Source: Candidatus Pantoea formicae (GTDB lineage Bacteria; Pseudomonadota; Gammaproteobacteria; Enterobacterales; Enterobacteriaceae). From it: 64,000 nt of DNA. The notes under the pieces were generated by a model. That model was given only the letters and a program-made list of their open reading frames with translations, was not told the origin of the DNA and searched no databases. Positions 34,775 through 42,781 of this stretch are shown here, one piece after another. The first letter of the stretch is position 1. Every line of letters starts with the position of its first letter. The position numbers and the translations under genes are program-made. The stretch is from contig NZ_VWXD01000007.1 in assembly GCF_011752625.1 (NCBI RefSeq), positions 1 through 64,000 of the forward strand, read 5' to 3'.

Positions 34775-35509
34775 ATGGACAATTTGAATCTGAATAAACA
34801 CATCTCCGGTCAGTTCAACGCGGAGCTGGAGCACATTCGCACTCAGGTGATGATCATGGGTGGCATGGTAGAGCAGCAGCTCACCGACGCTATTACCGCG
34901 ATGCATAACCAAGACGGCGAGCTGGCACGTCGCGTGATCGACGGTGACCAGAAGGTCAACATGATGGAAGTGGAGATTGATGAAGCCTGTGTGCGCATCA
35001 TCGCCAAACGCCAGCCTACTGCCAGTGACCTGCGCCTGGTGATGGCAATCATCAAGACCATTTCTGAGCTGGAACGTATCGGTGACGTTGCTGAGAAAAT
35101 CAGCCGCACGGCGCTGGAGAAGTTCAGCCAGCAGCACCTGCCGCTGTTGGTCAGCCTTGAGTCACTGGGCCATCACACCGTGCAGATGCTGCACGACGTG
35201 CTGGATGCCTTCGCGCGTATGGATCTCAATGAAGCGATTAAGATCTACCGTGAAGACAAGAAGGTCGACAAAGAGTACGAAGGCATCGTGCGCCAGCTGA
35301 TGACCTACATGATGGAAGATCCGCGCACCATCCCAAGCGTACTGACGGCATTGTTCTGTGCCCGCGCCATTGAGCGTATCGGTGACCGTTGCCAGAACAT
35401 CTGCGAAATTATCTTCTATTTCGTTAAAGGTCAGGATTTCCGTCACGTTGGCGGCGACAAGCTGGATGAGCTGCTGTCAGGCGACGACGGCAGCAATAAA
35501 CCCTCTTAA
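34775..35509 (+). CDS. phoU: Phosphate signalling regulator PhoU
   Basis: A 244-residue helical protein made of two PhoU three-helix repeats, each with a metal-binding E/DXXXD-type motif (ELERIGDVAEKIS near 96-108 and AIERIGDRCQNICE near 199-212). It represses the Pho regulon when phosphate is plentiful by linking PstSCAB to PhoR. It lies 14 nt after pstB and ends the operon. Confidence 0.97.
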   Translation: MDNLNLNKHISGQFNAELEHIRTQVMIMGGMVEQQLTDAITAMHNQDGELARRVIDGDQKVNMMEVEIDEACVRIIAKRQPTASDLRLVMAIIKTISELERIGDVAEKISRTALEKFSQQHLPLLVSLESLGHHTVQMLHDVLDAFARMDLNEAIKIYREDKKVDKEYEGIVRQLMTYMMEDPRTIPSVLTALFCARAIERIGDRCQNICEIIFYFVKGQDFRHVGGDKLDELLSGDDGSNKPS

Positions 35510-35519
35510 TTGCCGTTTC

Positions 35520-35553
35520 GGCTGCCTGTTGCCACTGTGGCAAACAGGCAGCC
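35520..35553 (+). terminator. Probable pst-phoU terminator hairpin
   Basis: GGCTGCCTGTTGCC and GGCAAACAGGCAGCC form a long stem (one bulged base) around an ACTGT loop, 11 nt after phoU. The downstream run is only moderately T-rich (ATCTTCATTTC), so termination may be incomplete. Confidence 0.72.
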
Positions 35554-35628
35554 ATCTTCATTTCTGATTGGTCTCCGCGATTCCCTCTCTTTATACTTGG
35601 CGCACTTTTTTCTGCCAGGTGCTGTTAA

Positions 35629-36867
35629 ATGTCTTCCCCAATAACGAAAAAAAACGCCGTGACGCCGGCGAGAGCGATGGTTGCTGCCATTAGTGGCTAC
35701 GCGATGGACGGCTTCGATCTGTTAATTCTGGGCTTTATGTTACCGGCGATCAGCGTCTCGCTGGCGCTCGATCCCTCTCAGGCCGGTTCTCTGGTCACCT
35801 GGACGCTGATCGGCGCGGTGATTGGCGGCATTGTGTTCGGTCATCTCAGCGATCGTTATGGTCGTATCCGTATTCTCACCGTGACCATTCTGATGTTCTC
35901 CATCTTCACCGGGCTGTGCGCGGTGGCGCAGGGGTACTGGGATTTGCTGGCCTATCGCACGCTGGCAGGCGTAGGGCTGGGCGGTGAATTCGGTATCGGC
36001 ATGGCGCTGATTGCGGAAGCCTGGCCGAAAGAGAAGCGCAATCGTGCATCGGCATGGGTGGGCATTGGCTGGCAGCTCGGTGTACTGCTGGCCGCCTTTA
36101 TCACGCCGCCATTGCTGAGCGTGATTGGCTGGCGCGGCATGTTCCTGGTGGGCTTACTGCCTGCGCTGGTGTCGTTTGTGATTCGCCGCAGTATGGGCGA
36201 GCCGGAAGGCTTTACGCGTCACGTGGAAAAAACACCGCAGCTGTCGTTCGCCGCACGTATCAAACTGCTGTTTGCCGATCGCGCCACCAGCAAAGCGAGT
36301 TTGGGCATCTTTATTCTCTGCTCGGTGCAGAATTTCGGTTATTACGGTCTGATGATCTGGATGCCAAGTTACCTCTCATCCAGCTTTGGTTTTAGCCTGA
36401 CCAAATCCGGCTTGTGGACAGCGGTGACCGTGGTGGGCATGACCTTTGGTATCTGGCTGTTTGGTGTGCTGGCCGATCGCTTTGCCCGCTGGAAAATCTT
36501 CTTGCTGTACCAATTTGGCGCGGTGGCGATGGTGGTGGTGTATGCGCAGCTGCGCGATCCTACCGTTATGTTGTTTACCGGCGCGATCATGGGGATGTTT
36601 GTGAATGGCATGATTGGCGGTTACGGCGCGTTGATCTCTGACACCTTCCCACCACAGGCACGCGCAACCGCGCAGAACGTGTTGTTCAACCTTGGACGCG
36701 GGGTAGGTGGCTTTGGTCCACTGGTGATTGGCCTGCTGGCGGCGAAAATCTCGTTCACCGCGGCGATCACGCTGCTGGCGCTGATTTATCTGCTGGATAT
36801 CGTTGCGACGCTGTTCCTGCTACCGAAGAAGCAGAGCAACGAGGATTCACTGGGCGCGATTGGCTAA
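35629..36867 (+). CDS. MFS transporter, aromatic acid/sialate:H+ symporter type
   Basis: A 412-residue, 12-TM major facilitator. The first helix has the DGFDLLILGFMLPAIS motif (Asp pair, typical of AAHS and SHS carriers), loop 2-3 has GHLSDRYGRIRIL (motif A), and GVGLGGEFGIGMALIAEAWP covers helix 4-5. A second motif A-like FGVLADRFARWK appears near residue 280. These features suggest a carboxylate or aromatic acid as substrate. No catabolic gene adjoins it, so the substrate is not predictable. It lies 119 nt after phoU, downstream of the terminator hairpin, where E. coli has the bgl region. Confidence 0.8.
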   Translation: MSSPITKKNAVTPARAMVAAISGYAMDGFDLLILGFMLPAISVSLALDPSQAGSLVTWTLIGAVIGGIVFGHLSDRYGRIRILTVTILMFSIFTGLCAVAQGYWDLLAYRTLAGVGLGGEFGIGMALIAEAWPKEKRNRASAWVGIGWQLGVLLAAFITPPLLSVIGWRGMFLVGLLPALVSFVIRRSMGEPEGFTRHVEKTPQLSFAARIKLLFADRATSKASLGIFILCSVQNFGYYGLMIWMPSYLSSSFGFSLTKSGLWTAVTVVGMTFGIWLFGVLADRFARWKIFLLYQFGAVAMVVVYAQLRDPTVMLFTGAIMGMFVNGMIGGYGALISDTFPPQARATAQNVLFNLGRGVGGFGPLVIGLLAAKISFTAAITLLALIYLLDIVATLFLLPKKQSNEDSLGAIG

Positions 36868-36905
36868 GTATGCAAAAGGCATAACCGGGCACATAGGTAG
36901 CCGTT

Positions 36906-36936
36906 CAGACTGACCAGCCAGGCTTCGATCAGTCTG
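36906..36936. repeat. Inverted repeat A in the MFS-yieH convergent gap
   Basis: CAGACTGA (36906-36913) and TCAGTCTG (36929-36936) are perfect 8-bp arms with a 15-nt loop. The gap lies between convergent genes. Confidence 0.55.
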
Positions 36937-36956
36937 ATCAAACAGGTATCAGATAA

Positions 36957-36991
36957 GACCGACCACATGGGAAATACTTTTGTGGTCAGTC
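36957..36991. repeat. Inverted repeat B in the MFS-yieH convergent gap
   Basis: GACCGACCACA (36957-36967) and TGTGGTCAGTC (36981-36991) pair over 11 bp with one mismatch and a 13-nt loop. The right arm is also complementary to part of repeat A (GACTGACCA at 36908-36916), so alternative folds exist. Confidence 0.55.
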
Positions 36992-37042
36992 GTTTCGGAT
37001 AATATCTTTTTCGACCCGGTCCTAATGCTCAGGCCTCTTCAT

Positions 37043-37702
37043 TTACACCAGATCCCAACCCCGTGCGCGCCACAGTGCGGGCAGTTGCGCCATATCATCA
37101 AAACGCGTCACCAGCGGATGATCCAACTCTGGATTGTGCGCATCGGCACAGTAGTAAAATACCGGAATGCCTGCCGCGATACCCGCGCGTGCACCCGCTT
37201 CGGAATCGTCCACCAGAATGCACTTCTCAATCGACACCTGCATTTGCTCCGCCGCGTGATACATCAGTTCGGGATCGGGCTTCCAGTGGTTGATGTCGTA
37301 ACCGCTGTACAGTCGGCCATCGAGGTACGGCAGCATGCCGGTTAAACCCAGTGAGTGCTGCATCTTTTTCACCGTGCCGTTCGAGACTACGCACATCGGC
37401 ACTTTTACGCTCTCAACCAGCGCTTTGGCACCGGCAATCGGCTTCAGGTCGAGGTCAAACAGGCGGGCGACATCAGCGCGATACGCCGTTTCGAACTCGT
37501 CTAACGGCACCTCTTTCTGATGCTGTGCCAGTACATCCCGCACGATGTCATAAAGCTTTACCCCTTTGTACTGCTCAAACATCTGCTGCAAAGAAAGCTC
37601 AATACCGTATTGGGCAAAGGTGTTGACGTAAGACTGCGTACAGATCACTTCACTGTCGACCAGCGTACCGTCGCAATCGAAAAACACACATTCAACTGAC
37701 AT
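37043..37702 (-). CDS. yieH: HAD-superfamily phosphatase YieH
   Basis: A 219-residue HAD subfamily IA hydrolase. The nucleophile motif is FFDCDGTLVDSE (residues 7-18), motif II is VVSNG near 104, and the acidic motif is ILVDDSEAGARAG near 167. It aligns end to end with E. coli YieH, reported as a 6-phosphogluconate or purine nucleotide phosphatase in vitro. It is divergent from adeP, with a 150-bp shared regulatory region. Confidence 0.88.
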   Translation of the reverse strand: MSVECVFFDCDGTLVDSEVICTQSYVNTFAQYGIELSLQQMFEQYKGVKLYDIVRDVLAQHQKEVPLDEFETAYRADVARLFDLDLKPIAGAKALVESVKVPMCVVSNGTVKKMQHSLGLTGMLPYLDGRLYSGYDINHWKPDPELMYHAAEQMQVSIEKCILVDDSEAGARAGIAAGIPVFYYCADAHNPELDHPLVTRFDDMAQLPALWRARGWDLV

Positions 37703-37767
37703 CGCACATCATCCTTTTGTTAAACAACCAACTGACACTCTATCGCACTCAGCGCAGAAAGCGACCC

Positions 37768-37783
37768 CGGCAACCGTTTGCGA
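37768..37783. promoter_or_regulatory. PurR-like operator between yieH and adeP
   Basis: CGGCAACCGTTTGCGA matches the PurR consensus ACGCAAACGTTTGCGT at 12 of 16 positions, with a perfect right half CGTTTGCG. Location upstream of a purine permease supports it. Another LacI-family member could use this site. Confidence 0.5.
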
Positions 37784-37852
37784 ATAATCAGTGTTTTACT
37801 GCGCTAAAATCTATAGGATACGCGGCGATAAATTTTTTTCCGGGACAGTTGA

Positions 37853-39166
37853 ATGAACAATCAGGGCTTGTTGCAGCGCATTTTTAAGCTGCAGGAACAC
37901 GGCACAACCGCGCGCACTGAGGTGATCGCCGGTTTCACGACTTTCCTGACGATGGTGTATATCGTCTTTGTAAACCCACAGATCCTGGGCGCGGCGGGCA
38001 TGGATACCCAAGCGGTGTTTGTCACCACCTGCCTGATCGCGGCGTTTGGCAGCATCCTGATGGGGCTGGTGGCGAATCTGCCGGTCGCGCTGGCACCCGC
38101 AATGGGCTTGAATGCTTTCTTTGCCTTTGTCGTGGTTGGCGCAATGGGGTATTCGTGGCAAGTCGGGATGGGCGCGATTTTCTGGGGCGCGCTGGGTCTG
38201 CTGATCCTTACGCTGCTGCGCGTCCGTTATTGGATGATTGCTAACATCCCGATGAGTCTGCGTGTCGGTATTACTGCCGGTATCGGTCTGTTTATCGCCA
38301 TGATGGGGCTGAAGAACGCCGGTATCATTGTACCGAATGCCGATACCATTGTGACGGTGGGTAACCTCACCTCGCATAGCGTATTACTTGGCGCACTGGG
38401 CTTCTTCATCATTGCGATTCTGGCCTCACGCAATATCCATGCGGCAGTGCTGGTATCGATTGTGGTCACCACCGTGATCGGTTTAGCGATTGGCGATGTG
38501 AAGTTCAGTGGCGTGTTTGCCGCTCCGCCTGCCGTGACGTCTGTCGTGGGCCAGGTCGATATCAAAGGCGCATTTAACATCGGCATGGCGGGTGTTATCT
38601 TCTCCTTTATGCTGGTGAACCTGTTTGACTCCTCCGGCACACTGATCGGCGTCACCGATAAAGCGGGATTAACCGATGAGAAGGGCACTTTCCCGCGTAT
38701 GAAGCAGGCGCTGTATGTCGATAGCATCAGCTCGGTGACCGGTTCACTGATCGGCACCTCTTCAGTGACGGCGTATATCGAAAGCTCTTCCGGCGTGGCG
38801 ATTGGTGGCCGTACCGGCTTGATGGCGGTAATCACCGGGATTCTGTTCCTGCTGGTGATGTTCCTGTCACCCCTGGCCGCGATGGTGCCTTCCTATGCGG
38901 CAGCAGGTGCGCTGATCTATGTGGGGGTCTTGATGACGGCGTCACTGTCGCGCGTGCGCTGGGACGATCTCACCGAAGCGGTTCCGGCGTTTGTCACGGC
39001 GGCAATGATGCCATTTAGCTTCTCGATCACCGAAGGTATCGCGCTGGGCTTTATCTCTTACTGCGTGATGAAGCTCGGCACAGGACGCTGGCGCGAAATC
39101 AGCCCGTGCGTGGTGATCGTCGCGCTATTGTTTGTATTGAAAATCGCGTTTATCGACGCACACTAA
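37853..39166 (+). CDS. adeP: Adenine permease AdeP
   Basis: A 437-residue inner-membrane nucleobase transporter of the AzgA-like NCS2 branch, for high-affinity adenine:H+ uptake. Characteristic segments are GFTTFLTMVYIVFVNPQIL (near residue 27), ALAPAMGLNAFFAFVVV (near 80) and LFDSSGTLIGVTDKAGL (near 261), with SSVTAYIESSSGVAIGGRTG near 300. It matches E. coli YieG/AdeP closely but is eight residues shorter at the N-terminus. The upstream PurR-like site fits purine control. Confidence 0.93.
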   Translation: MNNQGLLQRIFKLQEHGTTARTEVIAGFTTFLTMVYIVFVNPQILGAAGMDTQAVFVTTCLIAAFGSILMGLVANLPVALAPAMGLNAFFAFVVVGAMGYSWQVGMGAIFWGALGLLILTLLRVRYWMIANIPMSLRVGITAGIGLFIAMMGLKNAGIIVPNADTIVTVGNLTSHSVLLGALGFFIIAILASRNIHAAVLVSIVVTTVIGLAIGDVKFSGVFAAPPAVTSVVGQVDIKGAFNIGMAGVIFSFMLVNLFDSSGTLIGVTDKAGLTDEKGTFPRMKQALYVDSISSVTGSLIGTSSVTAYIESSSGVAIGGRTGLMAVITGILFLLVMFLSPLAAMVPSYAAAGALIYVGVLMTASLSRVRWDDLTEAVPAFVTAAMMPFSFSITEGIALGFISYCVMKLGTGRWREISPCVVIVALLFVLKIAFIDAH

Positions 39167-39170
39167 AAGA

Positions 39171-39195
39171 ACAGGCCGCAATCGCGGCCTGTTTT
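39171..39195. terminator. Bidirectional terminator between adeP and yieE
   Basis: ACAGGCCGC (39171-39179) and GCGGCCTGT (39184-39192) form a 9-bp stem with a 4-nt loop; T residues follow on the plus strand and 'ttctttt' on the minus strand. It separates convergent adeP and yieE. Confidence 0.87.
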
Positions 39196-39196
39196 G

Positions 39197-39943
39197 TTAT
39201 AGGTGCCCGATTTCCTGTGGTGCGCTGGCCAGGCTCGTCAGCCGCAGTGAACGTGGGCCGATATTCGGCTTACTCATCTCGACATCGCGCAGCGGCTGCC
39301 ACTGTTGCTGTGCATCAATTTCCCACAGACATAAGCGTTCGGTGCCGGGTGACAGGGCGCAAGACCACACCAACATAGGCTCAGCATCGCATACCGCCTG
39401 AATATCAGGAAATACGCTAGAACGCAGACGGCCAGCGGCGGGGTGCAGCTGCAATGAGCCAATACCGCTCGCCTCACCTGTGAGTTTGAGAATGCTTTGA
39501 CGCAGCGTCCATATTTGCGTCACGGCTTCCATAAAGTCTTGCTGTGCATTGATCCAAGCCTTCTCCCCAGAGGAGAGATCCTGTGTCAGCGTATCCTGCG
39601 TTTGACGGCTATGGGCCCGCACGATCTCCATATCCAATCCGGCACGACCACCCTCTTCAGCCAGCAGTACGCCCACCATATTGCCTGCATAAGCGATGCT
39701 GAAATCGGGGAGGTTAGGATCGGCAAAACAAGGGCGTCCACTGCTGGTGGTGACGAGCGGCGGCAGTTCACGAATACCGTAGACGCGCAGCATCAGTTGC
39801 GCCAGTACCTCACGCGCAGCAAGAAAACGGCTGCGGCGCTTATCAGGGAAGCGCTCAGCGCTGTTAATCACATCCTGTGAAACTCGCGGTGACTCTGGAG
39901 AGAACAGCGAATTTCCCATCCAACGTACAAAATGACTAGCCAT
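39197..39943 (-). CDS. yieE: YieE, 4'-phosphopantetheinyl transferase-like protein
   Basis: A 248-residue protein aligning along its length with E. coli YieE, predicted to be a Sfp/AcpT-type phosphopantetheinyl transferase. The metal-binding GxD motif is present (GLDMEIVRA near residue 101). The second motif, normally W(S/T)xKEAxxK, reads WTLRQSILK near 144-152, lacking the usual Lys-Glu pair, so activity is doubtful. FSIAYAGNMVGVLL near 81 is the substrate-pocket segment. No carrier protein or synthase gene is nearby. Confidence 0.78.
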   Translation of the reverse strand: MASHFVRWMGNSLFSPESPRVSQDVINSAERFPDKRRSRFLAAREVLAQLMLRVYGIRELPPLVTTSSGRPCFADPNLPDFSIAYAGNMVGVLLAEEGGRAGLDMEIVRAHSRQTQDTLTQDLSSGEKAWINAQQDFMEAVTQIWTLRQSILKLTGEASGIGSLQLHPAAGRLRSSVFPDIQAVCDAEPMLVWSCALSPGTERLCLWEIDAQQQWQPLRDVEMSKPNIGPRSLRLTSLASAPQEIGHL

Positions 39944-39989
39944 CTGTCGCTCCGTGAAAATGGTCAGATAATCATCAAGTCTATTGTAA

Positions 39990-40040
39990 GAATTTTCTCA
40001 TGGGTTTGCATCCGGCATAACATTGAATGTGAGAAAATTC
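39990..40040. repeat. Perfect 11-bp inverted repeat upstream of the flavin reductase gene
   Basis: GAATTTTCTCA (39990-40000) and TGAGAAAATTC (40030-40040) are perfectly complementary with 29 nt between them. It lies in the 291-bp divergent gap between yieE (minus) and the flavin reductase gene (plus). No other clear signal is seen in this gap. Confidence 0.6.
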
Positions 40041-40234
40041 AGATAACGCCGAAGCGATGTCTTATCCCACTCTGCAACTTTGTTTATAACGCTTTTGCGG
40101 ATTATGCCCAGAAAGGGTGTCGTGAAGCGTGATGTGGTGTAGGATTTGGGCAGCAAAACAGCACATCGAAGTGCGCAAACAATCCACCTCAAGAAATCGT
40201 GCCCATCGCAGTTGCATGCACGTTGGAGTTTCTT

Positions 40235-40747
40235 ATGTCAGTAACCTCACTTACTCGCCAGGAATCGATCTCTCTGGATGAATTTCGTCATGGTATGCGC
40301 CGCTTAACAGCAGGTGTTTCATTGGTGACCACTGAGTTCCAGGGCGAAAAGCTGGGGCTGATTGCCACCTCGGTTAGCTCACTGGCCGCCGAGCCACCGA
40401 GCCTGCTGGTCTGCGTCAATCGTAGCGCGACCAGCCATGATGCTTTCGTTAACGCGGGCCACTTTGCGGTGAACGTCTTGCGTGAGCAGCATGATGAGTT
40501 ATGCGCCCAGTTTAGCCAGTCTGCGCGTCGTGCAGAACGTTTTCAGAGCGGTGAATGGCACACGCTAAATACCGGCGCACCGGTATTGGCCGATGCGCTG
40601 GTGAGCTTTGACTGCCAGCTGGAAAAAGTTGTGGAGTGGAATACGCACAGCGTCCTGCTGGCGCGTATTGTCGGTATCGCCTTACCGGGCGAAGCCGCAG
40701 AGCCGATGGTGTACTTCAATAGCGGTTTTCATCGCTTGGGCAATTGA
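40235..40747 (+). CDS. Flavin reductase family protein (RutF/HpaC-like)
   Basis: A 170-residue member of the flavin reductase-like domain family (HpaC, RutF, NtaB), which reduce FMN or FAD with NAD(P)H for a partner monooxygenase. Visible markers: FRHGMRRLTAGVSLVTT at the N-terminus, LIATSVSSLAAEPPSLLVCVNRSA (flavin-binding strand-loop) near residues 42-65, GHFAVNVL near 77 and the C-terminal FNSGFHRLG. GGAG lies 8 nt before ATG 40235. No monooxygenase gene adjoins it, so the partner is unknown. The 3' end overlaps the convergent MCP-like gene by 19 nt. Confidence 0.82.
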   Translation: MSVTSLTRQESISLDEFRHGMRRLTAGVSLVTTEFQGEKLGLIATSVSSLAAEPPSLLVCVNRSATSHDAFVNAGHFAVNVLREQHDELCAQFSQSARRAERFQSGEWHTLNTGAPVLADALVSFDCQLEKVVEWNTHSVLLARIVGIALPGEAAEPMVYFNSGFHRLGN

Positions 40748-41778
40748 GCCTCTCGCTGCTCAATAACGCCGTACCAACCCAGTCCCTGATAGCTCTCATA
40801 ACCGGGCGTCAGGGCAAATGCCACCTGACGACCGTTCTCGGGTTGCCAGCTGCCGGAACGCTGACCCTGCGTATTCAAACGGTAAGCTTCTCCTGACTGC
40901 ACGAGTGGATCGGAACTGGCGATGACGCGATGTTTTGAATCAAGGATCATACAGCGCGAACGTGCCCACTCTTCTTTGCTCAAGCGCACATTGTTCACCA
41001 CGGCTGCAGCCTGCGGCGCCCAGTCAAAGAAAATTAGCAAGGTGCCTAAAACGCGTCCCTCAGTGTTACCGCCTTCACGGATTGCTGTGCCGTACGTCGC
41101 AACAGCGGCATTTTGCAACTGCGGCAGTGTCATGATGTCTGCTGCGACGTAATCAGCACCGCTGGCTGTTTTCATGGCCTGTCGGAAGGCGTCTAGATGG
41201 CGAACATTCTGCTGGTTTAACCTGTAGCTATCGCCGCGTCCGTTGGCCAGAATATTGCCCTGCGCATCGGTAATCCAAATATCGAGATAAACCGTATAGC
41301 TATCCAAAATCACCGATAACCGTTCGGCCGCGTGACGGCAGGCATCAACATCCCCGTTCAGTGCACAATCAACCACGGCGGCATCAGTGGCCCACCAGCG
41401 CACATCGCAAGAGCGTTCATAGAGGTTGCGGTCGATAATATCGATCATATTGAGTGCCAAATCGATACTACGCTGGCTTTCGTGGCGCTGAATTTGCTGA
41501 ATCATCACATCGCCGAGTGAGGTCAGCTGCGAAAGCGAGCCTGATAACTCTTTGGTCAGGCTTTGGGTAATATCACCAATATTGGCGGAAACCTGTTTTA
41601 CCTGATTCGCCACCACGGCAAAGCCACGACCGGCTTCTCCTGCACGTGCGGCTTCAATCAACGCATTGAGAGCCAGAATAGTGGTTTCCCGATTAATATC
41701 ATTAATGTCTTCGATTTTTGCATCCGCCATTTTGCGAATGGCATAGCTGAGTTCAACAATTTCACGTGGATCAGTCAT
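40729..41778 (-). CDS. Soluble MCP-like chemoreceptor protein with C-terminal sensor domain
   Basis: A protein of 349 residues without any transmembrane segment or HAMP domain. Residues 20-75 contain the highly conserved tip of the chemoreceptor hairpin (LNALIEAARAGEAGRGFAVV, 37-56) that binds CheA/CheW. The signalling part is very short. The C-terminal 230 residues look like a Cache/PAS-type sensor (DIWITDAQGNILANGR near 166; DWAPQAAAVVNNV near 245). Order is therefore inverted relative to classic MCPs. ATG 41778 follows GAGGG at 11 nt; another ATG at 41802 would add eight residues but lacks a ribosome site. Function unknown. Confidence 0.75.
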   Translation of the reverse strand: MTDPREIVELSYAIRKMADAKIEDINDINRETTILALNALIEAARAGEAGRGFAVVANQVKQVSANIGDITQSLTKELSGSLSQLTSLGDVMIQQIQRHESQRSIDLALNMIDIIDRNLYERSCDVRWWATDAAVVDCALNGDVDACRHAAERLSVILDSYTVYLDIWITDAQGNILANGRGDSYRLNQQNVRHLDAFRQAMKTASGADYVAADIMTLPQLQNAAVATYGTAIREGGNTEGRVLGTLLIFFDWAPQAAAVVNNVRLSKEEWARSRCMILDSKHRVIASSDPLVQSGEAYRLNTQGQRSGSWQPENGRQVAFALTPGYESYQGLGWYGVIEQREAQLPKR

Positions 41779-42159
41779 CAGGTATTCAGCCCTCGGAATC
41801 ATAAGAGGAATGCAGCCGAATCTATAGCGTTTGAATCAAGGACTTTACGCCACAGGCAGTTTGTTTGTCATTTATTGTAAGCATGGAAATTTAATGCTGT
41901 CATTAACATGAAATAAGCGGAATGTGCCGTTTGGCTTAAGTTTGAATTTAATAATATTATTTTGTTCAGTATCAATAAATTAAAAAGCATATGAAAATCA
42001 TATGGTAAGTTTCATCGGTATTATTCACTGTCTGCATAATTAAAAGGTAAGGATAATTTATTTCAGTGAATCATTAGATATTGGTTGGGAAGGAGGGCAT
42101 GATCTGCGGTAATTTGTGCTAAGAACGAAATAATAGAAATTGATGCGCAAACATAATTT
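41779..42159. other. AT-rich intergenic region
   Basis: About 380 bp upstream of the MCP-like gene and downstream of the RutE-like gene, strongly AT-rich from 41880 to 42060 (for example 'ttaataatattattttg', and a CATATGAAAATCATATG palindrome at 41988-42004). No open frame or RNA gene could be supported. Confidence 0.6.
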
Positions 42160-42181
42160 GCGCCGGAAGAGATTCCGGCGC
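42160..42181 (-). terminator. Hairpin behind the RutE-like gene
   Basis: GCGCCGGAA (42160-42168) and TTCCGGCGC (42173-42181) form a perfect 9-bp stem with a GAGA/TCTC loop, 9 nt after the stop of the minus-strand gene. On that strand it is followed by 'aaattatg', lacking a long U-run, so it may be a weak terminator or 3'-stabilising stem. Confidence 0.65.
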
Positions 42182-42190
42182 GGCCTGGTA

Positions 42191-42781
42191 TCAGGCAAAT
42201 TTGCTGGCTTCGTCGAAGCCTAAACGCGGTAAACGCGCGTGTAGTTTGCTGGCTTCACCGTAGCCAAGGTTAATCAGTAAATTCACCTGCCATTTGCTTT
42301 CGCTAAAGAAAGCTTCGTTCACTTTTGCCGGATCAAAGCCAGACATCGGACCGGCATCCAGGCCCAATGAGCGTGCTGCCAGGATCAGATAGCCTGCTTG
42401 CAGGCTACTGTTGCGGAATGCGGTTTCTTTGGCCAGATCTGGGCTGCTGGTGAACCAGCTACGCGCATCGCCGTGTGGGAAGAGTTTTGGCAATGCCTCA
42501 TAAAACTCTGGATCCCACGCCACAATCACCGTCGCCGGTGCCGCCATGGTTTTATCCACGTTGCCAGAAGAGAGTGCGGGCTTCAGCTTTTCTTTGCCTT
42601 CCTGAGAAGTGACAAACACGAAACGTCCCGGTGAGCAGTTGGCTGAAGTAGGGCCGAGTGCGGTCAGGCTATAGAGCTGCTGCAGCACGTCGTAGGAAAT
42701 AGGTTTATCCTGCCAATAACTGTGCGTGCGAGCGTCATTGAACAGCGCGTTCAGCGCCACGCTGTCGAGCGGTATACTCAT
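42191..42781 (-). CDS. RutE-like nitroreductase / malonic semialdehyde reductase
   Basis: A 196-residue FMN-dependent nitroreductase-family protein, the same length as E. coli RutE. Shared segments include GPTSANCSPGRFVFV (near 49-63), ALSSGNVDKT, HGDARSWFTSSPDLA, the dimer/FMN segment ETAFRNSSLQAGYLILAARSLGLD (120-143) and GYGEASKLHARLPRL at the end. RutE reduces malonic semialdehyde in uracil breakdown, but no rutABCD genes are nearby, so the true substrate is open. ATG 42781 has AGGAGA 5 nt upstream. Confidence 0.83.
   Translation of the reverse strand: MSIPLDSVALNALFNDARTHSYWQDKPISYDVLQQLYSLTALGPTSANCSPGRFVFVTSQEGKEKLKPALSSGNVDKTMAAPATVIVAWDPEFYEALPKLFPHGDARSWFTSSPDLAKETAFRNSSLQAGYLILAARSLGLDAGPMSGFDPAKVNEAFFSESKWQVNLLINLGYGEASKLHARLPRLGFDEASKFA

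Noticed and set aside
39932..40132. Small plus-strand frame in the yieE-flavin reductase gap
   Set aside because: Contains the inverted repeat, has no ribosome site and an unremarkable composition.
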